Assembly (NCBI RefSeq): GCF_001311985.1
Contig: NZ_BBCJ01000004.1
Location: forward strand, 62,001 to 126,000
DNA length: 64,000 bases
Reading direction: 5' to 3'
Source of the DNA: Geotalea toluenoxydans JCM 15764
GTDB taxonomy: Bacteria; Desulfobacterota; Desulfuromonadia; Geobacterales; Geobacteraceae
The notes under the pieces are model-generated. The model was not told the DNA's origin, made no database searches, and saw nothing but the letters and a program-made list of their open reading frames with translations. Both the position numbers and the translations under genes were made by a program. Below are positions 9,528 through 19,039 of this stretch, piece after piece. Each line of letters begins with the position of its first letter. Positions within the stretch are counted from its first letter, which is position 1.

Positions 9528-11294
9528 TCAATCCTTGAACTGCAGCTGGTGCAGCCGGTAATAGAGCCCCTTGGCTGCCATCAGCTCCTGGTGGCGGCCC
9601 TCTTCAATTTTCTCTCCCCGATGGATGACGGCGATCCGGTCTGCATCCTTGATGGTCGAAAGGCGGTGGGCCACCACCAGTGAGGTGCGCCCGGAGAGGA
9701 GTCCTTTCAGGCCTGTTTCTATCAGACGTTCCGCTTCGCTGTCAACACTGGCGGTGGCCTCGTCAAGGATCAGGATCTCCGGATCAAAGGCAACGGCCCG
9801 GGCAAAAGAAATCAGCTGGCGCTCGCCCGCGGAAAAATTAACCCCGCGCTCCCGTACTTCCTCGTCAAAGCCCTTTGGCAGCTTGCGGATAAATCGATCG
9901 GCGCCGACCACCGCCGCTGCCTGCTCCATGCGTGCCTCTGCAGCAGGATCGCCAAGGGTGATGTTGTAGGCAATGGTGCCGGTGAACAGGTAGGGATCCT
10001 GGAGCACTATGCCGATCTTGCGCCGCAGGGTGGCCAAGGGCAGGGTGCTTATATCAGTGCCATTAATTCTTATGGAGCCACGATTGATCTCGTAAAGCCT
10101 GGACAACAGGCGCGTGATTGTCGTCTTGCCGCCGCCGCTCTCTCCGACTAACGCCACCTTTTCCCCCCGCCTGAGCTGCAGAGTGAAGTCCTTGAGAACA
10201 TAGTCGTCCCCCTGGTAGGCAAACCAGACATTTTGGAAATGGATGAACGGTTGGCCCTTCCCCTTCCCCCCTCCCATGAAGGGAGGGGGAGTTTCAGAAG
10301 CAGAATTCTGATTTAAGGCACCCTCTTCCCTTGTGGGAGACGGTGAAACCTCCTTCTCCGCATCCAGCAACAGAAAAATCCGTTCCAGGGCCGCCATCGC
10401 CCCCTGCATGACAGAATACTTGGCCGACAAGTCGCGGATGGGGGAGAAGAATTTCTCGATATACTGAATGAAGGCCACCAAAGCACCGAAGGTCAGGGTG
10501 CCGCGGCCGATCTCCCCCCCTCCATACCAGATGATCAGGCCGACCGCCACGGCAGAAATCGCCTCTACCCCGGCGAAAAGGGAGGCATCCCAGGTGATTA
10601 CCGGCAGATTGGCGTCCCGGTATTCCCTGTTGAGGCGGCGGAATTCTTCCTGCTCGCCACGCTGGCGGTTGAAAAGTTGCACGATTGCCATGCCGCCGAT
10701 ACTTTCGGCAAGAAAGGTGTTGAGGTTGGCCAGCCGGGCCCTGACCTGGCGAAAGGCGGTGCGCATCCGGTTGCGGAAGGTGAAGGCGACCCAGACCAGT
10801 ACCGGCAGCACGGAAAAGGTGACCAACGACAGGCGAAGGTTCATCCAGAGCATGATGCCGATGATGCCCGCCAGAACCAGGATGTCGCCGACAATTGTAA
10901 TGATGCCCGCAGCAAACATTTCCCCCAGGGCCTCCACATCGCTGGTCAGCCGGGTAACCAGACTTCCCGCCGGGGTCCGGTCAAAAAAACGGGTGGAGAG
11001 CCGCTGGACGTGGCTGAATAACTCAATGCGCAGGTTGAACATGATCCGCTGCCCCAGGTACTGGAGCAGGTAAACCTGGATAAAGGTGAATGCGGCCTCG
11101 GCAATAATCAGCCCCAGATATGAGGCGGCGATGACCGGGAGCCCCTCCATCTTGCCGGCGACGATGTGATTATCGATGGCCACTTTCAGGAGCCATGGCT
11201 GGGCTAGCCTGCAGGCAGCCACCAGAGGCAGCACGATCAGCGTTCCTGCCACCAGCCGCCGGTATGGCAAAAGATAGCGCAGAAACCGCCCCAT
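9528..11294 (-). CDS. ABC exporter subunit with canonical ATP site (MsbA/MDR-type half-transporter)
   Basis: This intact 588-aa half-transporter has six membrane helices in the first 300 residues, then an ATPase domain with Walker A GESGGGKTT, signature FSAGERQL and Walker B ILILDEATASVD with the catalytic Glu present. A Pro/Ser-rich insert of about 35 residues, before FIHFQNVWFAYQG, separates the two domains. It follows a second half-transporter (11353-13209) by 58 bases on the same strand. The pair looks like a heterodimeric exporter of the TM287/288, YheI/YheH or SmdAB type. The substrate (drug, lipid or peptide) cannot be told from sequence. Confidence 0.88.
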   Translation of the reverse strand: MGRFLRYLLPYRRLVAGTLIVLPLVAACRLAQPWLLKVAIDNHIVAGKMEGLPVIAASYLGLIIAEAAFTFIQVYLLQYLGQRIMFNLRIELFSHVQRLSTRFFDRTPAGSLVTRLTSDVEALGEMFAAGIITIVGDILVLAGIIGIMLWMNLRLSLVTFSVLPVLVWVAFTFRNRMRTAFRQVRARLANLNTFLAESIGGMAIVQLFNRQRGEQEEFRRLNREYRDANLPVITWDASLFAGVEAISAVAVGLIIWYGGGEIGRGTLTFGALVAFIQYIEKFFSPIRDLSAKYSVMQGAMAALERIFLLLDAEKEVSPSPTREEGALNQNSASETPPPFMGGGKGKGQPFIHFQNVWFAYQGDDYVLKDFTLQLRRGEKVALVGESGGGKTTITRLLSRLYEINRGSIRINGTDISTLPLATLRRKIGIVLQDPYLFTGTIAYNITLGDPAAEARMEQAAAVVGADRFIRKLPKGFDEEVRERGVNFSAGERQLISFARAVAFDPEILILDEATASVDSEAERLIETGLKGLLSGRTSLVVAHRLSTIKDADRIAVIHRGEKIEEGRHQELMAAKGLYYRLHQLQFKD

Positions 11295-11352
11295 CAGCTT
11301 TCGATCATAGCTTTGCCGACTATTTCGTCTTCATAGATGCCGCCGAAGTGCA

Positions 11353-13209
11353 TCAATACCCCTCTATTTCCATGCGCAGCAGCTGCTCGCGGTGGATGGC
11401 CGCATATCGCCCCTGTAATGCCAGGAGTTCTTCATGGCTTCCCTGCTCGATGATGCGCCCTTCATCCATGACCAGGATCAGGTTGCATTTCCGCAGGGCC
11501 GAAAGACGGTGGGAGACGATGATAACCGTCCGCTCGCCATAGTAATCCGCCAGGTTGGCCAGTATTTCCTCCTCGGTGCGGGCATCCACAGCCGACAGTG
11601 GATCGTCCAGGATGAGGATTGCCGGATTCTTCAGCAGCGCCCGGGCGATGGCGGTACGCTGTTTCTGCCCGCCGGAAAGGGTTACCCCCCGCTCCCCGAC
11701 CAGCGTTTCATAGCTGTCGGGAAAGCGCAGAACGTCCGGGGCAATCCCTGCCAACCGCGCGCTGTTCTCCATCTCCTCCCTGGTTGCCCCTTCCTTGCCA
11801 TAGGCGATGTTGGCGCCGATAGTCCGGGAGAAGAGAAAACTTTCCTGGGGAACGAAACCGATGGCCTCACGTAACTGCTTGAGCGGAATGTGGTTGATGT
11901 CGGTGCCGTCAATGAAGATCTTGCCGTCGGCCACCGGATAAAGGCGCGGTAGCAGCCGCACCAGTGAGGACTTGCCGCTCCCGATGGGGCCGACAATGCC
12001 CAGGCGCATGCCTTTATTAATATGGAGGCTGATATGGGAGAGGGCTGGAGAGAGGGAATTGTCATTATAGCTGAAGGAAAGATCCCTTATTTCGATGTTG
12101 CCGGTAATTGTCACCGGTGTCGGCTGCGCCGGTTCCCTGACGGTCTCCTTTGCCTCCAGCACCTCGTTTAGCCGTGACATGGAGCCGCTCCACGCTGCAG
12201 CAGGTTGAGAATCCAGGCCAGCATCAGAGTCGGCCAGACCAGCATTGCCAGGTAGCCGTTGAAAGCGACGAAGTCTCCCAAAGTCAGTTCCCCGGAGATG
12301 ACCCGCTGCCGCCGACAAAAAGCACGATCAACGTCCCCATGGCGCCACTGGCGGCCATGATCGGTATCATGGCGCCTCGAATCCTGGCCATGCCCATGTT
12401 GCTTTCCAGATAGCTGCTGCTGATTTCTGCAAATGAGCCGGTTTCAGCATCTTCCCGGCAGTATGACTTGATTACCGTGGCAGCAGAAACGTTTTCTTCC
12501 ACCTTACTTGTCAGTCGCGACAGATCCTCCTGAACAGTCTGGGCTCGCGTGAACATGGAGGCACTCATACGCTTGACGATGAAAATGGTCAGAGGAAACG
12601 GGATGATGGCACAGAGCGTCAGGTGGATGCTGATATGCCCCATCAGGGAGAGGGCCGCTACATAGACGATGGCGGTATTGATGACATTAAGCATGCCGAA
12701 ACCAAGAAGCATGCGGACATTGGTCAGGTCGTTGGCAAAGCGGGACATGATGTCGCCGGTACGCTCACGGGAAAAATAGGGCAGATCCAGAGTGAGGAGC
12801 TTTGCATAGAGGTCTTCGCGGATCATGTATCGATGCGGCGGCCGGCGTGGAGGAGGGTAGTCCTGGAAAAAATGCGGATCACCCCCTGGAGCAGGGCCGA
12901 AACCATGATCAGCAGCGCATACCAGGCGGGGCTGTGCATGGATGTTCCCTGTTTGCCCAGGCTGTCGATGGCCAGTTTAAGCAGCCACGGAATGAGCAGA
13001 GCAAAGCCGTTGGTGCCGAAAAGCCAGAATAACCCTGTAAAATAAGCACCGCGGCAGGTTGCTACATAACGGTATAGTCTGGAAAGCTCGCTGATACAGA
13101 CCTCGGAAGATGAAAAATAGTGGAAGGGTTCATTTTTATTCTTTTTTACTCCGGCTGTCAAAATGAGTTTCAAGCCGAAACAGATGCAGTTGCTATTTCC
13201 CAGGCCCAT
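11353..13209 (-). CDS. ABC exporter subunit with degenerate ATP site (three frameshifts)
   Basis: This is the first gene of the exporter pair. Three pieces join into about 619 aa: membrane helices, then an ATPase domain with Walker A GPIGSGKSS and signature LSGGQKQR. Walker B reads ILILDDPLSAVD, with Asp where the catalytic Glu normally stands, as in the degenerate half of heterodimeric exporters. The frame changes near 12825, near 12300 (SGVISGELTLGDF restored by one G) and near 12185. The start is uncertain: the frame opens at 13209, but the family's usual N-terminus would lie nearer SELSRLYRYV, and no strong ribosome site is seen. The hdr operon diverges from it across about 245 bases. Confidence 0.82.
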
Positions 13210-13296
13210 GAACTATACTCGAAGCTCCTGATCCGCCTGATTGCTGTCGATAGCGGACGCTGTTTTATTTTTATCAAGGCCATCATGCCATTAATG

Positions 13297-13325
13297 TTGA
13301 CAAAGCGCTTTCCAGTATGTTATTC
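13297..13325 (+). promoter_or_regulatory. possible sigma-70 promoter of the hdr-flx operon
   Basis: A perfect TTGACA (13297-13302) is followed after 17 bases by TTATTC (13320-13325), in an AT-rich gap between the divergent exporter and hdrC. The -35 is good and the -10 weak. The leader would be about 125 bases. Confidence 0.4.
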
Positions 13326-13455
13326 AATTTTTACCTAAATTAAATTTTATAAGCTAACTAGTTATTTTATAAGGCTCTTGCCTGTCGAATATTTTAACTT
13401 TGCTAAAAATGCTCTCTTTTAAAAAACGATTTGAAAGATAAAAAGAGGTGGAGCG

Positions 13456-14040
13456 GTGAAACGCAAAAAAATGCTCCTTTCCAACGAAACCATGAACATC
13501 GGTTTCGTCAATAAAGTCGAGGCCCTCTCCGGCACCTCGGTCCGCCGTTGTTTCCAGTGCGGTAAATGCTCGGCCGGATGCCCCATGGCCAGCTTCATGG
13601 AACATCCCCCCAACCGGGTGGTTCGCCTGCTTCAGCTGGGCCAGTGGGAGCGGATACTGGCCGGGCGTTCCATCTGGTACTGCGCATCCTGTGAGACCTG
13701 TGCCACCCGCTGTCCCAACAAAGTCAATCTGGCAGCCATCATGGATGCCCTGCGCAAGCTTTCGTGGGATGCTGACGGACCCTCAAAGGAAAGCTTCGTT
13801 CAGCTGGCCAACCGGCTCTTCATCGATAACATCCGTACCTATGGCCGCCAGTACGAGATGCGCCTTGGCGCCGTCTTCAATGTCAAGAGCGGCCAGTTCA
13901 TGAAGGACCTGCTGCTCGGCCCCAAGCTCCTTTCCCGGGGCAAGCTGAAAATGTTCCACTCCAAGAACAGGAATATCAGTGAAATAGAAAATATCTTCAG
14001 TCGCATCGAAGAGATGCGGAAAAAAGGGGAGGCGCCGTGA
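13456..14040 (+). CDS. hdrC: heterodisulfide reductase-like subunit C (HdrC)
   Basis: This intact 194-aa iron-sulfur protein has two complete [4Fe-4S] motifs, CFQCGKCSAGCP and CASCETCATRCP, within the first 100 residues, in the HdrC arrangement. It passes electrons from HdrA to the catalytic HdrB. It starts at a GTG (13456) behind AGAGGTGGAG. The stop overlaps the hdrB start by four bases (GTGA), so the two are translationally coupled. It is the first gene of the seven-gene hdr-flx operon. There is no membrane segment, so the complex should be cytoplasmic. Confidence 0.92.
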   Translation: MKRKKMLLSNETMNIGFVNKVEALSGTSVRRCFQCGKCSAGCPMASFMEHPPNRVVRLLQLGQWERILAGRSIWYCASCETCATRCPNKVNLAAIMDALRKLSWDADGPSKESFVQLANRLFIDNIRTYGRQYEMRLGAVFNVKSGQFMKDLLLGPKLLSRGKLKMFHSKNRNISEIENIFSRIEEMRKKGEAP

Positions 14041-14927
14041 CCCCCGGTAAAAAGATTCTCAGTTACGCCTATTATCCCGGCTGTTCCCTCCATGCCTCGG
14101 CCAAGGAATATGATATCTCCACTCGCGGTGTCTGCAAGGCGCTGAAGATCGGACTGGAGGAAGTGCCAGACTGGTTCTGCTGCGGCGCGACTCCGGCCCA
14201 CAACGTGGATGAACTGCTCTCCCTCTCCCTGTGTGCCAAGAATCTTTCTCTGGCCGAAGGGGTAAAGGGGGACTTGGCCGTCGCCTGTGCCGCTTGTTTT
14301 TCGCGGCTCAAGACCACCCAGCATCATCTGAGGCACAACGATATCCAGCGCAAACAGGTGGAAAAGGCCATTGCCGCCCCGGCGCCTATGGAGAAGAAGG
14401 TCAAACACCTGCTGGAGATCCTGGCCAGAGATTTTGGACTGGATAAACTTGAACAGGCTGTAACCAAACCATTGAACGGCCTCAAGGTCGCCTGCTACTA
14501 CGGTTGCCTGCTGACCCGTCCTCCTGAGGTGCCGGAACTGGATGACTGTGAAGCCCCGAGCATCATGGAAAACGTCCTGGCTGCTCTTGGAGCCGAACCT
14601 GTCTCCTGGTCGCACCGTCTCGAATGCTGCGGCGCCAACTTCACCCTGTCGCGACCCGGCGTTGTCCTGCAGCTTTCAAATGCCATACTTGCCTCGGCCA
14701 AGGCTGCAGGCGCCGACTGCGTCATGGTCGCCTGCCCGCTTTGCCATGGTAACCTGGACATCCGTCAGAAGGAGATCGAGGAAGGCTATAAGGTCCAGTA
14801 TGGCATGCCCGTCTTTTATATCACCCAGATGGTGGGGCTGGCGGTCGGTGTATCCGCCAGCCGCCTGGGCCTGGAAAGCATGATGGTCAATCCGCAGCCG
14901 CTTTTGAAGGAAAAGAATCTGCTGTAG
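14037..14927 (+). CDS. hdrB: heterodisulfide reductase-like subunit B (HdrB)
   Basis: An intact 296-aa protein with two CCG (cysteine-rich) domains: YYPGCSLH with WFCCGATPAH, then YYGCLLT with LECCGANF and CPLCHGNLD. In HdrB these ligate the non-cubane [4Fe-4S] clusters that reduce a disulfide. The true substrate here is unknown, since this group lacks CoM-S-S-CoB; a ferredoxin, thiol or DsrC-type partner has been proposed for bacterial versions. It begins at a GTG overlapping the hdrC stop. Its own stop codon lies inside the left arm of a short interspersed repeat. Confidence 0.92.
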   Translation: MTPGKKILSYAYYPGCSLHASAKEYDISTRGVCKALKIGLEEVPDWFCCGATPAHNVDELLSLSLCAKNLSLAEGVKGDLAVACAACFSRLKTTQHHLRHNDIQRKQVEKAIAAPAPMEKKVKHLLEILARDFGLDKLEQAVTKPLNGLKVACYYGCLLTRPPEVPELDDCEAPSIMENVLAALGAEPVSWSHRLECCGANFTLSRPGVVLQLSNAILASAKAAGADCVMVACPLCHGNLDIRQKEIEEGYKVQYGMPVFYITQMVGLAVGVSASRLGLESMMVNPQPLLKEKNLL

Positions 14928-14995
14928 GGGCAGGCCCGTGTGACTGCCTGAACGGTCGACCACATGGGCAGGGCGACCACACAGGGTCGCCCCTA
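14924..14995 (+). repeat. short palindromic interspersed repeat (GTAGGGGC family), copy 1
   Basis: The element begins with GTAGGGGC and ends with GCCCCTAC, with imperfectly complementary arms (GGCCCGTGTG against CACACAGGGTCG). It lies wholly in the hdrB-hdrA gap and includes the hdrB stop codon. A second member is at 18971-19029. Both end just before the ribosome site of the next gene. Confidence 0.65.
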
Positions 14996-15009
14996 CGAGG
15001 AACGTGTAA

Positions 15010-17003
15010 ATGTCAAGAATCGGCGTATTCATTTGTCACTGTGGAGAGAACATCTCCCGAACTATAGACGTGGAGCGGGTTGCAGCTTATGCAGGCAGGC
15101 TGCCAGGTGTTGCCTGCGCCACCGAATATAAGTATATGTGCTCCGATCCGGGGCAGAACCTGCTGAAAAAGGCCGTGGCCGAGCACAAGCTCACCGGCAT
15201 CGTAGTTGCGGCTTGCAGTCCGCGCATGCATGAGAAGACCTTCCGCAAGGCGGCCCAGGCAGCTGGCCTCAACCCGTTCATGTGCGACATGGCCAACATC
15301 CGCGAGCATTGCTCGTGGGTTCATGAGGACCGGGAAGAAGCGACGGCCAAGGCGAGCGATATCGTCAGGTTGATGGTGGAACGGGTCAGGCGTGGAAAAA
15401 ACCTTGAGCCGATCACCGTCCCCGTGACCAAGCGGTCGCTGGTCATCGGTGGCGGCATTGCCGGCATCCAGGCTGCTCTGGACATCGCCGACGCCGGACA
15501 CCAGGTGGTGCTCGTGGAGCGGGAACCCTCCATCGGCGGCCATATGGCACAGCTTTCCGAGACCTTTCCCACCCTTGACTGTTCCCAATGCATCATGACC
15601 CCAAAGATGGTCGATGCCGCCAATCATCCCAACATCAAGCTCTACACCTGGTCGGAGATCGAAAGCATCGACGGCTATATCGGCAACTTCTCCGTCACCA
15701 TCCGCAGGAAGGCCCGCTCGGTTGATGAGGATGCGTGCACCGGCTGCGGTATCTGCATGGCCAAATGCCCGCAGAAGAAAATCCCCAACAAATTCGACCA
15801 GAACCTGGGCCTGCGCTCTGCCATTTATGTCCCCTTTCCCCAGGCGGTACCCAATACGCCGGTCATTGACCGGGAAAACTGCCTCAAGTTCAGGACCGGT
15901 AAATGCGGCCTCTGCGCCAAAGTATGCGGACCTCAGGCCATAGATTTCGAACAGCAGGACCAGCTTGTAACGGAGCCGGTCGGCGCCATCGTCGTTGCCA
16001 CCGGTTTCGACCTCTACTCCATCGACAGGAAGCCTGAGGGAAGCCCCATCGAGGGTTACGGCGAATTTGGTTATGGCGCCATCCCCGATGTCATCGACGG
16101 TTTGACCTTCGAGCGCTTAGCCTCGGCCTCCGGCCCTACCGGAGGCAAAATCCTCCGTCCTTCAGACGGCAAGGAGCCGAAACAGGTGGTGTTTATCCAG
16201 TGCGTTGGCAGCAGGGCCAGGGAAAAGGGCATTTCCTACTGCTCCAAGATCTGCTGCATGTACACCGCCAAGCATACCATGCTTTACCACCACAAGGTTC
16301 ACGACGGCCAGGCTTACGTCTTCTACATGGATGCCCGCACCCCCGGCAAGAGCTATGACGAGTTTTGGCGGCGGGCGGTGGAGGAAGAGGAGGCGGTCTA
16401 TATACGCGGCATGGTTTCCCGGCTCTACCAGAAGGGGGACAAGGTGGTGGTTATGGGGAGCGATACCCTGGTGGGGGTCCAGGTGGAAATCGAGGCCGAC
16501 CTGGTGGTATTGGCGACGGCAGTCCAGGCCCAGCCTGGCGCTGACAGCCTGGCCCAGAAGCTTGGTATCTCATACGACAAATACAACTTCTATTCGGAAG
16601 CCCATGCGAAACTCAGGCCGGTGGAGTGCGCCACGGCCGGCATCTATCTGGCCGGAGCCTGCCAGGGGCCGAAGGATATACCCGATACGGTGAGCCAGCC
16701 TCGGCAGCAGCGGCCAAGGTGATGACTCTCTTCGCCAAGGATCAGCTGGAGCGGGAGCCGATTGTGGCCCGGGTCAACGAGAAAAATTGTGTCGGCTGTT
16801 TTACTGTAAAAAGTCTGCCTTATGGCGCCATTGAAGAAAAGGAAATCAGGGACCGCCAGGGGAACCTGATAAGGGTCGTCGCCTATGTTAATCCCGGCGT
16901 CTGCGGCGGCTGCGGCACCTGCCAGGCCACCTGTCCGTCCAAATCGGTCGAGCTGGATGGCTACACGGATGAGCAGATCGTAGCGATGATAGAGGCACTG
17001 TAA
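15010..17003 (+). CDS. hdrA: heterodisulfide reductase-like subunit A (HdrA), one frameshift plus a damaged cluster motif
   Basis: HdrA is the flavoprotein at which electrons are bifurcated. The N-terminal ICHCGENI segment, the FAD loop GGGIAGIQAALD, the HdrA-specific TLDCSQCIMTPKM and the cluster motif CTGCGICMAKCP are all present, followed by a second Cys-rich stretch (CLKFRTGKCGLCAKVCGP). The frame changes at about 16697; restoring one G of GG joins DTVSQ to ASAAAAKVMTLF. In the C-terminal ferredoxin domain one motif is complete (CGGCGTCQATCP). The other reads CVGCFTVKSLPYGA, where a normal protein would have two more Cys, fitting three lost bases. The joined length is about 664 aa. FlxD follows after the repeat block. 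Confidence 0.92.
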
Positions 17004-17014
17004 GAAGAAGCAAT

Positions 17015-17480
17015 CCACCACTAAGACACTAAGAGCACTAAGGAAGGCGAAAGACGCAAAAACAAGAGACTCGATTGCTTTAGCGTTGCCCCCAAAGATC
17101 TTGGTTTTCTTAGCGTCCTTAGTGCCTTAGTGGTTAAAGGTTTTAAGATCGCCATTGTCGAGGCGTTGTAAGAAAAACAGGATCCACCACGAAGGCACGA
17201 AGAGCACGAAGGAAGGCGAAAGACGTAAAAACAAGAGACTCGGTTGCCTTAGCGTTGCCCCCAAAGATCTTGGTTTTCTTAGCGTCCTTAGTGTCTTAGT
17301 GTTTAAAGGTTTTAAGATCACCATTGTCGAGGCAGTGTAAGAAAACAGGATCCACCACGAAGGCACGAAGAGCACGAAGGAAGGCGAAAGACGGAACAAA
17401 AAGCTGGATAGATCCTAGGCTTGGCTTTACACCTAAAAGTTTTTGATTTCTTCGTGTCCTTCGTGTCTTCGTGGTGAAAG
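17015..17480 (+). repeat. three tandem copies of a palindromic CACGAAG/CTTCGTG repeat
   Basis: The 486-base gap between hdrA and flxD holds no gene. It carries three head-to-tail units starting at 17015, 17184 and 17352 (period 169 and 168). Each begins CCACCAC(T/G)AAG with several (C)ACNAAG words and ends with the complementary words, for example CTTCGTGTCTTCGTGG. The linkers between units end ATTGTCGAGGC-nTG-TAAG, resembling the last codons and stop of hdrA. A fourth, separate copy lies at 20044-20187. The palindromic ends can form a long imperfect hairpin in mRNA. Confidence 0.85.
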
Positions 17481-17489
17481 GTTTTAATC

Positions 17490-17990
17490 ATGCAACCAGA
17501 AAAACAACATCACGACTTCGAACCAAAAATCGTCGCTTTTGTCTGCACCTGGTGCACCTATGCCGGGGCCGACCTGGCTGGGACCAGCCGCCTGCAGTAT
17601 CCGGCCAACGTGCGCGTCCTCAAATTCCCCTGCACCGGCCGCATCGATCCGGTCTTCATCTTGAAGGCCTTTCAGAAGGGAGCAGATGGCGTGCTCGTCT
17701 CCGGCTGCCATCCCGGCGACTGCCACTACATGGCCGGTAACTTTCACGCCCGCCGCCGCTTTGCCGCCTTCCGAAAACTGTTGGAGTTCGTTGGCGTCGA
17801 TCTGAACCGCCTCCAGTTCTCCTGGGTTTCCGCCGCCGAAGGGGGGAAATGGGTGGAGGTGGTCACCGAGCTCACCGAGCGGGTCCGCACCATGGGACCC
17901 ATGACCCAGTTCAAGGAGTTGGAACTGGAAGAACACTGGTCGGGAAAGCTGGATACTCCGGAATTGAAAGAGGCGTATGGCAGCATCTAA
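17490..17990 (+). CDS. flxD: FlxD / MvhD-type electron-transfer subunit
   Basis: An intact 166-aa protein of the methyl-viologen-reducing hydrogenase delta family. It carries CTWCTYAGAD near the N-terminus and GCHPGDCHYMAGN in the middle, Cys residues that hold the [2Fe-2S] cluster linking the electron-input module to HdrA. Here the partner should be the Flx NADH-oxidising subunits rather than a hydrogenase, as no hydrogenase gene is near. The ATG at 17490 directly follows the third tandem repeat. It lies between hdrA and flxC, as expected for the Flx-Hdr complex. Confidence 0.9.
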   Translation: MQPEKQHHDFEPKIVAFVCTWCTYAGADLAGTSRLQYPANVRVLKFPCTGRIDPVFILKAFQKGADGVLVSGCHPGDCHYMAGNFHARRRFAAFRKLLEFVGVDLNRLQFSWVSAAEGGKWVEVVTELTERVRTMGPMTQFKELELEEHWSGKLDTPELKEAYGSI

Positions 17991-18019
17991 GCTGGAAAGA
18001 CTCGCACTGAAGGTTATAC

Positions 18020-18966
18020 ATGAACAATACGGCAGAAAAAATCGTAGCAACCCCCTCCATCGATACCACCGGGTACGCCGCCACCAGCGAAACCATCCGG
18101 AAGGAAGCGGCCAAACTGCTTGCCGACGGCAGCGTCACCGCCGTCATCGGCTACAAGGCCGGCCGCCGGGCCGGCACCGCAATCCCCTATATCATTACCG
18201 ATCCGGCTAAGGCCAGTGAACTTATCTTCTCGCCGGCTTGCGTCAACAACCTGGCCCTTTACCTGACCAAGGCCAAGAAAGAGATCCGCCGAGCCGGCAA
18301 GATAGCCATCGTCGCCAAGGGATGCGATATGCGGGCACTGGCAGGCTCTTGGGTGAATCACAGCTCAAGAGGGAGGATCTCTATATCATTGGCGTCGCCT
18401 GCGCCGGGGTAAAAGGGAACGGACCTGCGAACAGTGAGCAGCTTACCGCCGGAAACATTTCCCGCAAGTGTCGCGAGTGCCCCGTCCATACACCCGAAGG
18501 GGCTGATCTCATTGTGGGAACAATCCCTGACCTTCCGGAACTGACCCCGCTGGAGGGCGAAGAACTGGCACGGCTGGAGGCGATGACCCCTGGGGCGCGC
18601 TGGGCCTTCTGGAAAGAGCACTTTTCCCGCTGCATCCGTTGCCTTGCCTGCCGCCAGGTCTGCCCTTTCTGCTACTGCGAGCAGTGCATGTGCGACCGTA
18701 ACCGCCCACAGGCAGTGGAGACAACGCCGCGTCCGGCAGGGAACACAGCCTGGCACATCGTCCGTGCCATGCACCTGGCAGGACGCTGCGCGGGTTGTGC
18801 AGAATGCGAACGGGCCTGCCCCATGGATATTCCCTTGAACCTCCTTAACCGTAAAATGGCCAAGGAGCTGAAGGCACTCTATGACTTCGAGGCTGGGCTC
18901 ACTCCAGTGGAGAAGGGGCCGCTAGCAGAATACAAAGATAATGACGACCAGAGTTTCATCAAATAA
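18020..18966 (+). CDS. flxC: FlxC-type iron-sulfur protein (one frameshift)
   Basis: The joined protein is about 315 aa. The first half resembles the FrhB / coenzyme F420 hydrogenase beta fold, with a Rossmann-like start and CVNNLALYL and KGCDMRALAG segments. The second half has Cys-rich motifs: CRECPVHTP, the long CIRCLACRQVCPFCYCEQC, and CAGCAECERACPMDIP, enough for at least two [4Fe-4S] clusters. The frame changes near 18346; restoring one base joins MRALAG to LLGESQLKRED. It lies between flxD and flxB. Assignment as FlxC rather than FlxB rests mainly on gene order and is the less certain part. Confidence 0.8.
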
Positions 18967-18970
18967 TTTA

Positions 18971-19029
18971 GTAAGGGCGGCTCTCCGTGGCCGCCCATCA
19001 TCAGGGCAACCACAGGGGGTTGCCCCTAC
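18971..19029 (+). repeat. short palindromic interspersed repeat (GTAGGGGC family), copy 2
   Basis: A left arm starting GTAAGGGCGG and a right arm ending GTTGCCCCTAC surround a short centre. The right half matches copy 1 (14924-14995) closely. It fills the flxC-flxB gap and stops just before the AGGAAA ribosome site of flxB. Confidence 0.65.
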
Positions 19030-19039
19030 AGGAAACAAA

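Noticed and set aside
10468..11073. Long plus-strand frames opposite the ABC exporter genes
   Set aside because: They are antisense to well-supported ATPase and membrane domains and have no family-like sequence.
17155..17340. 61-codon open frame in the hdrA-flxD gap
   Set aside because: It lies wholly inside the tandem palindromic repeats and has no ribosome site; the frame is a by-product of the repeat.
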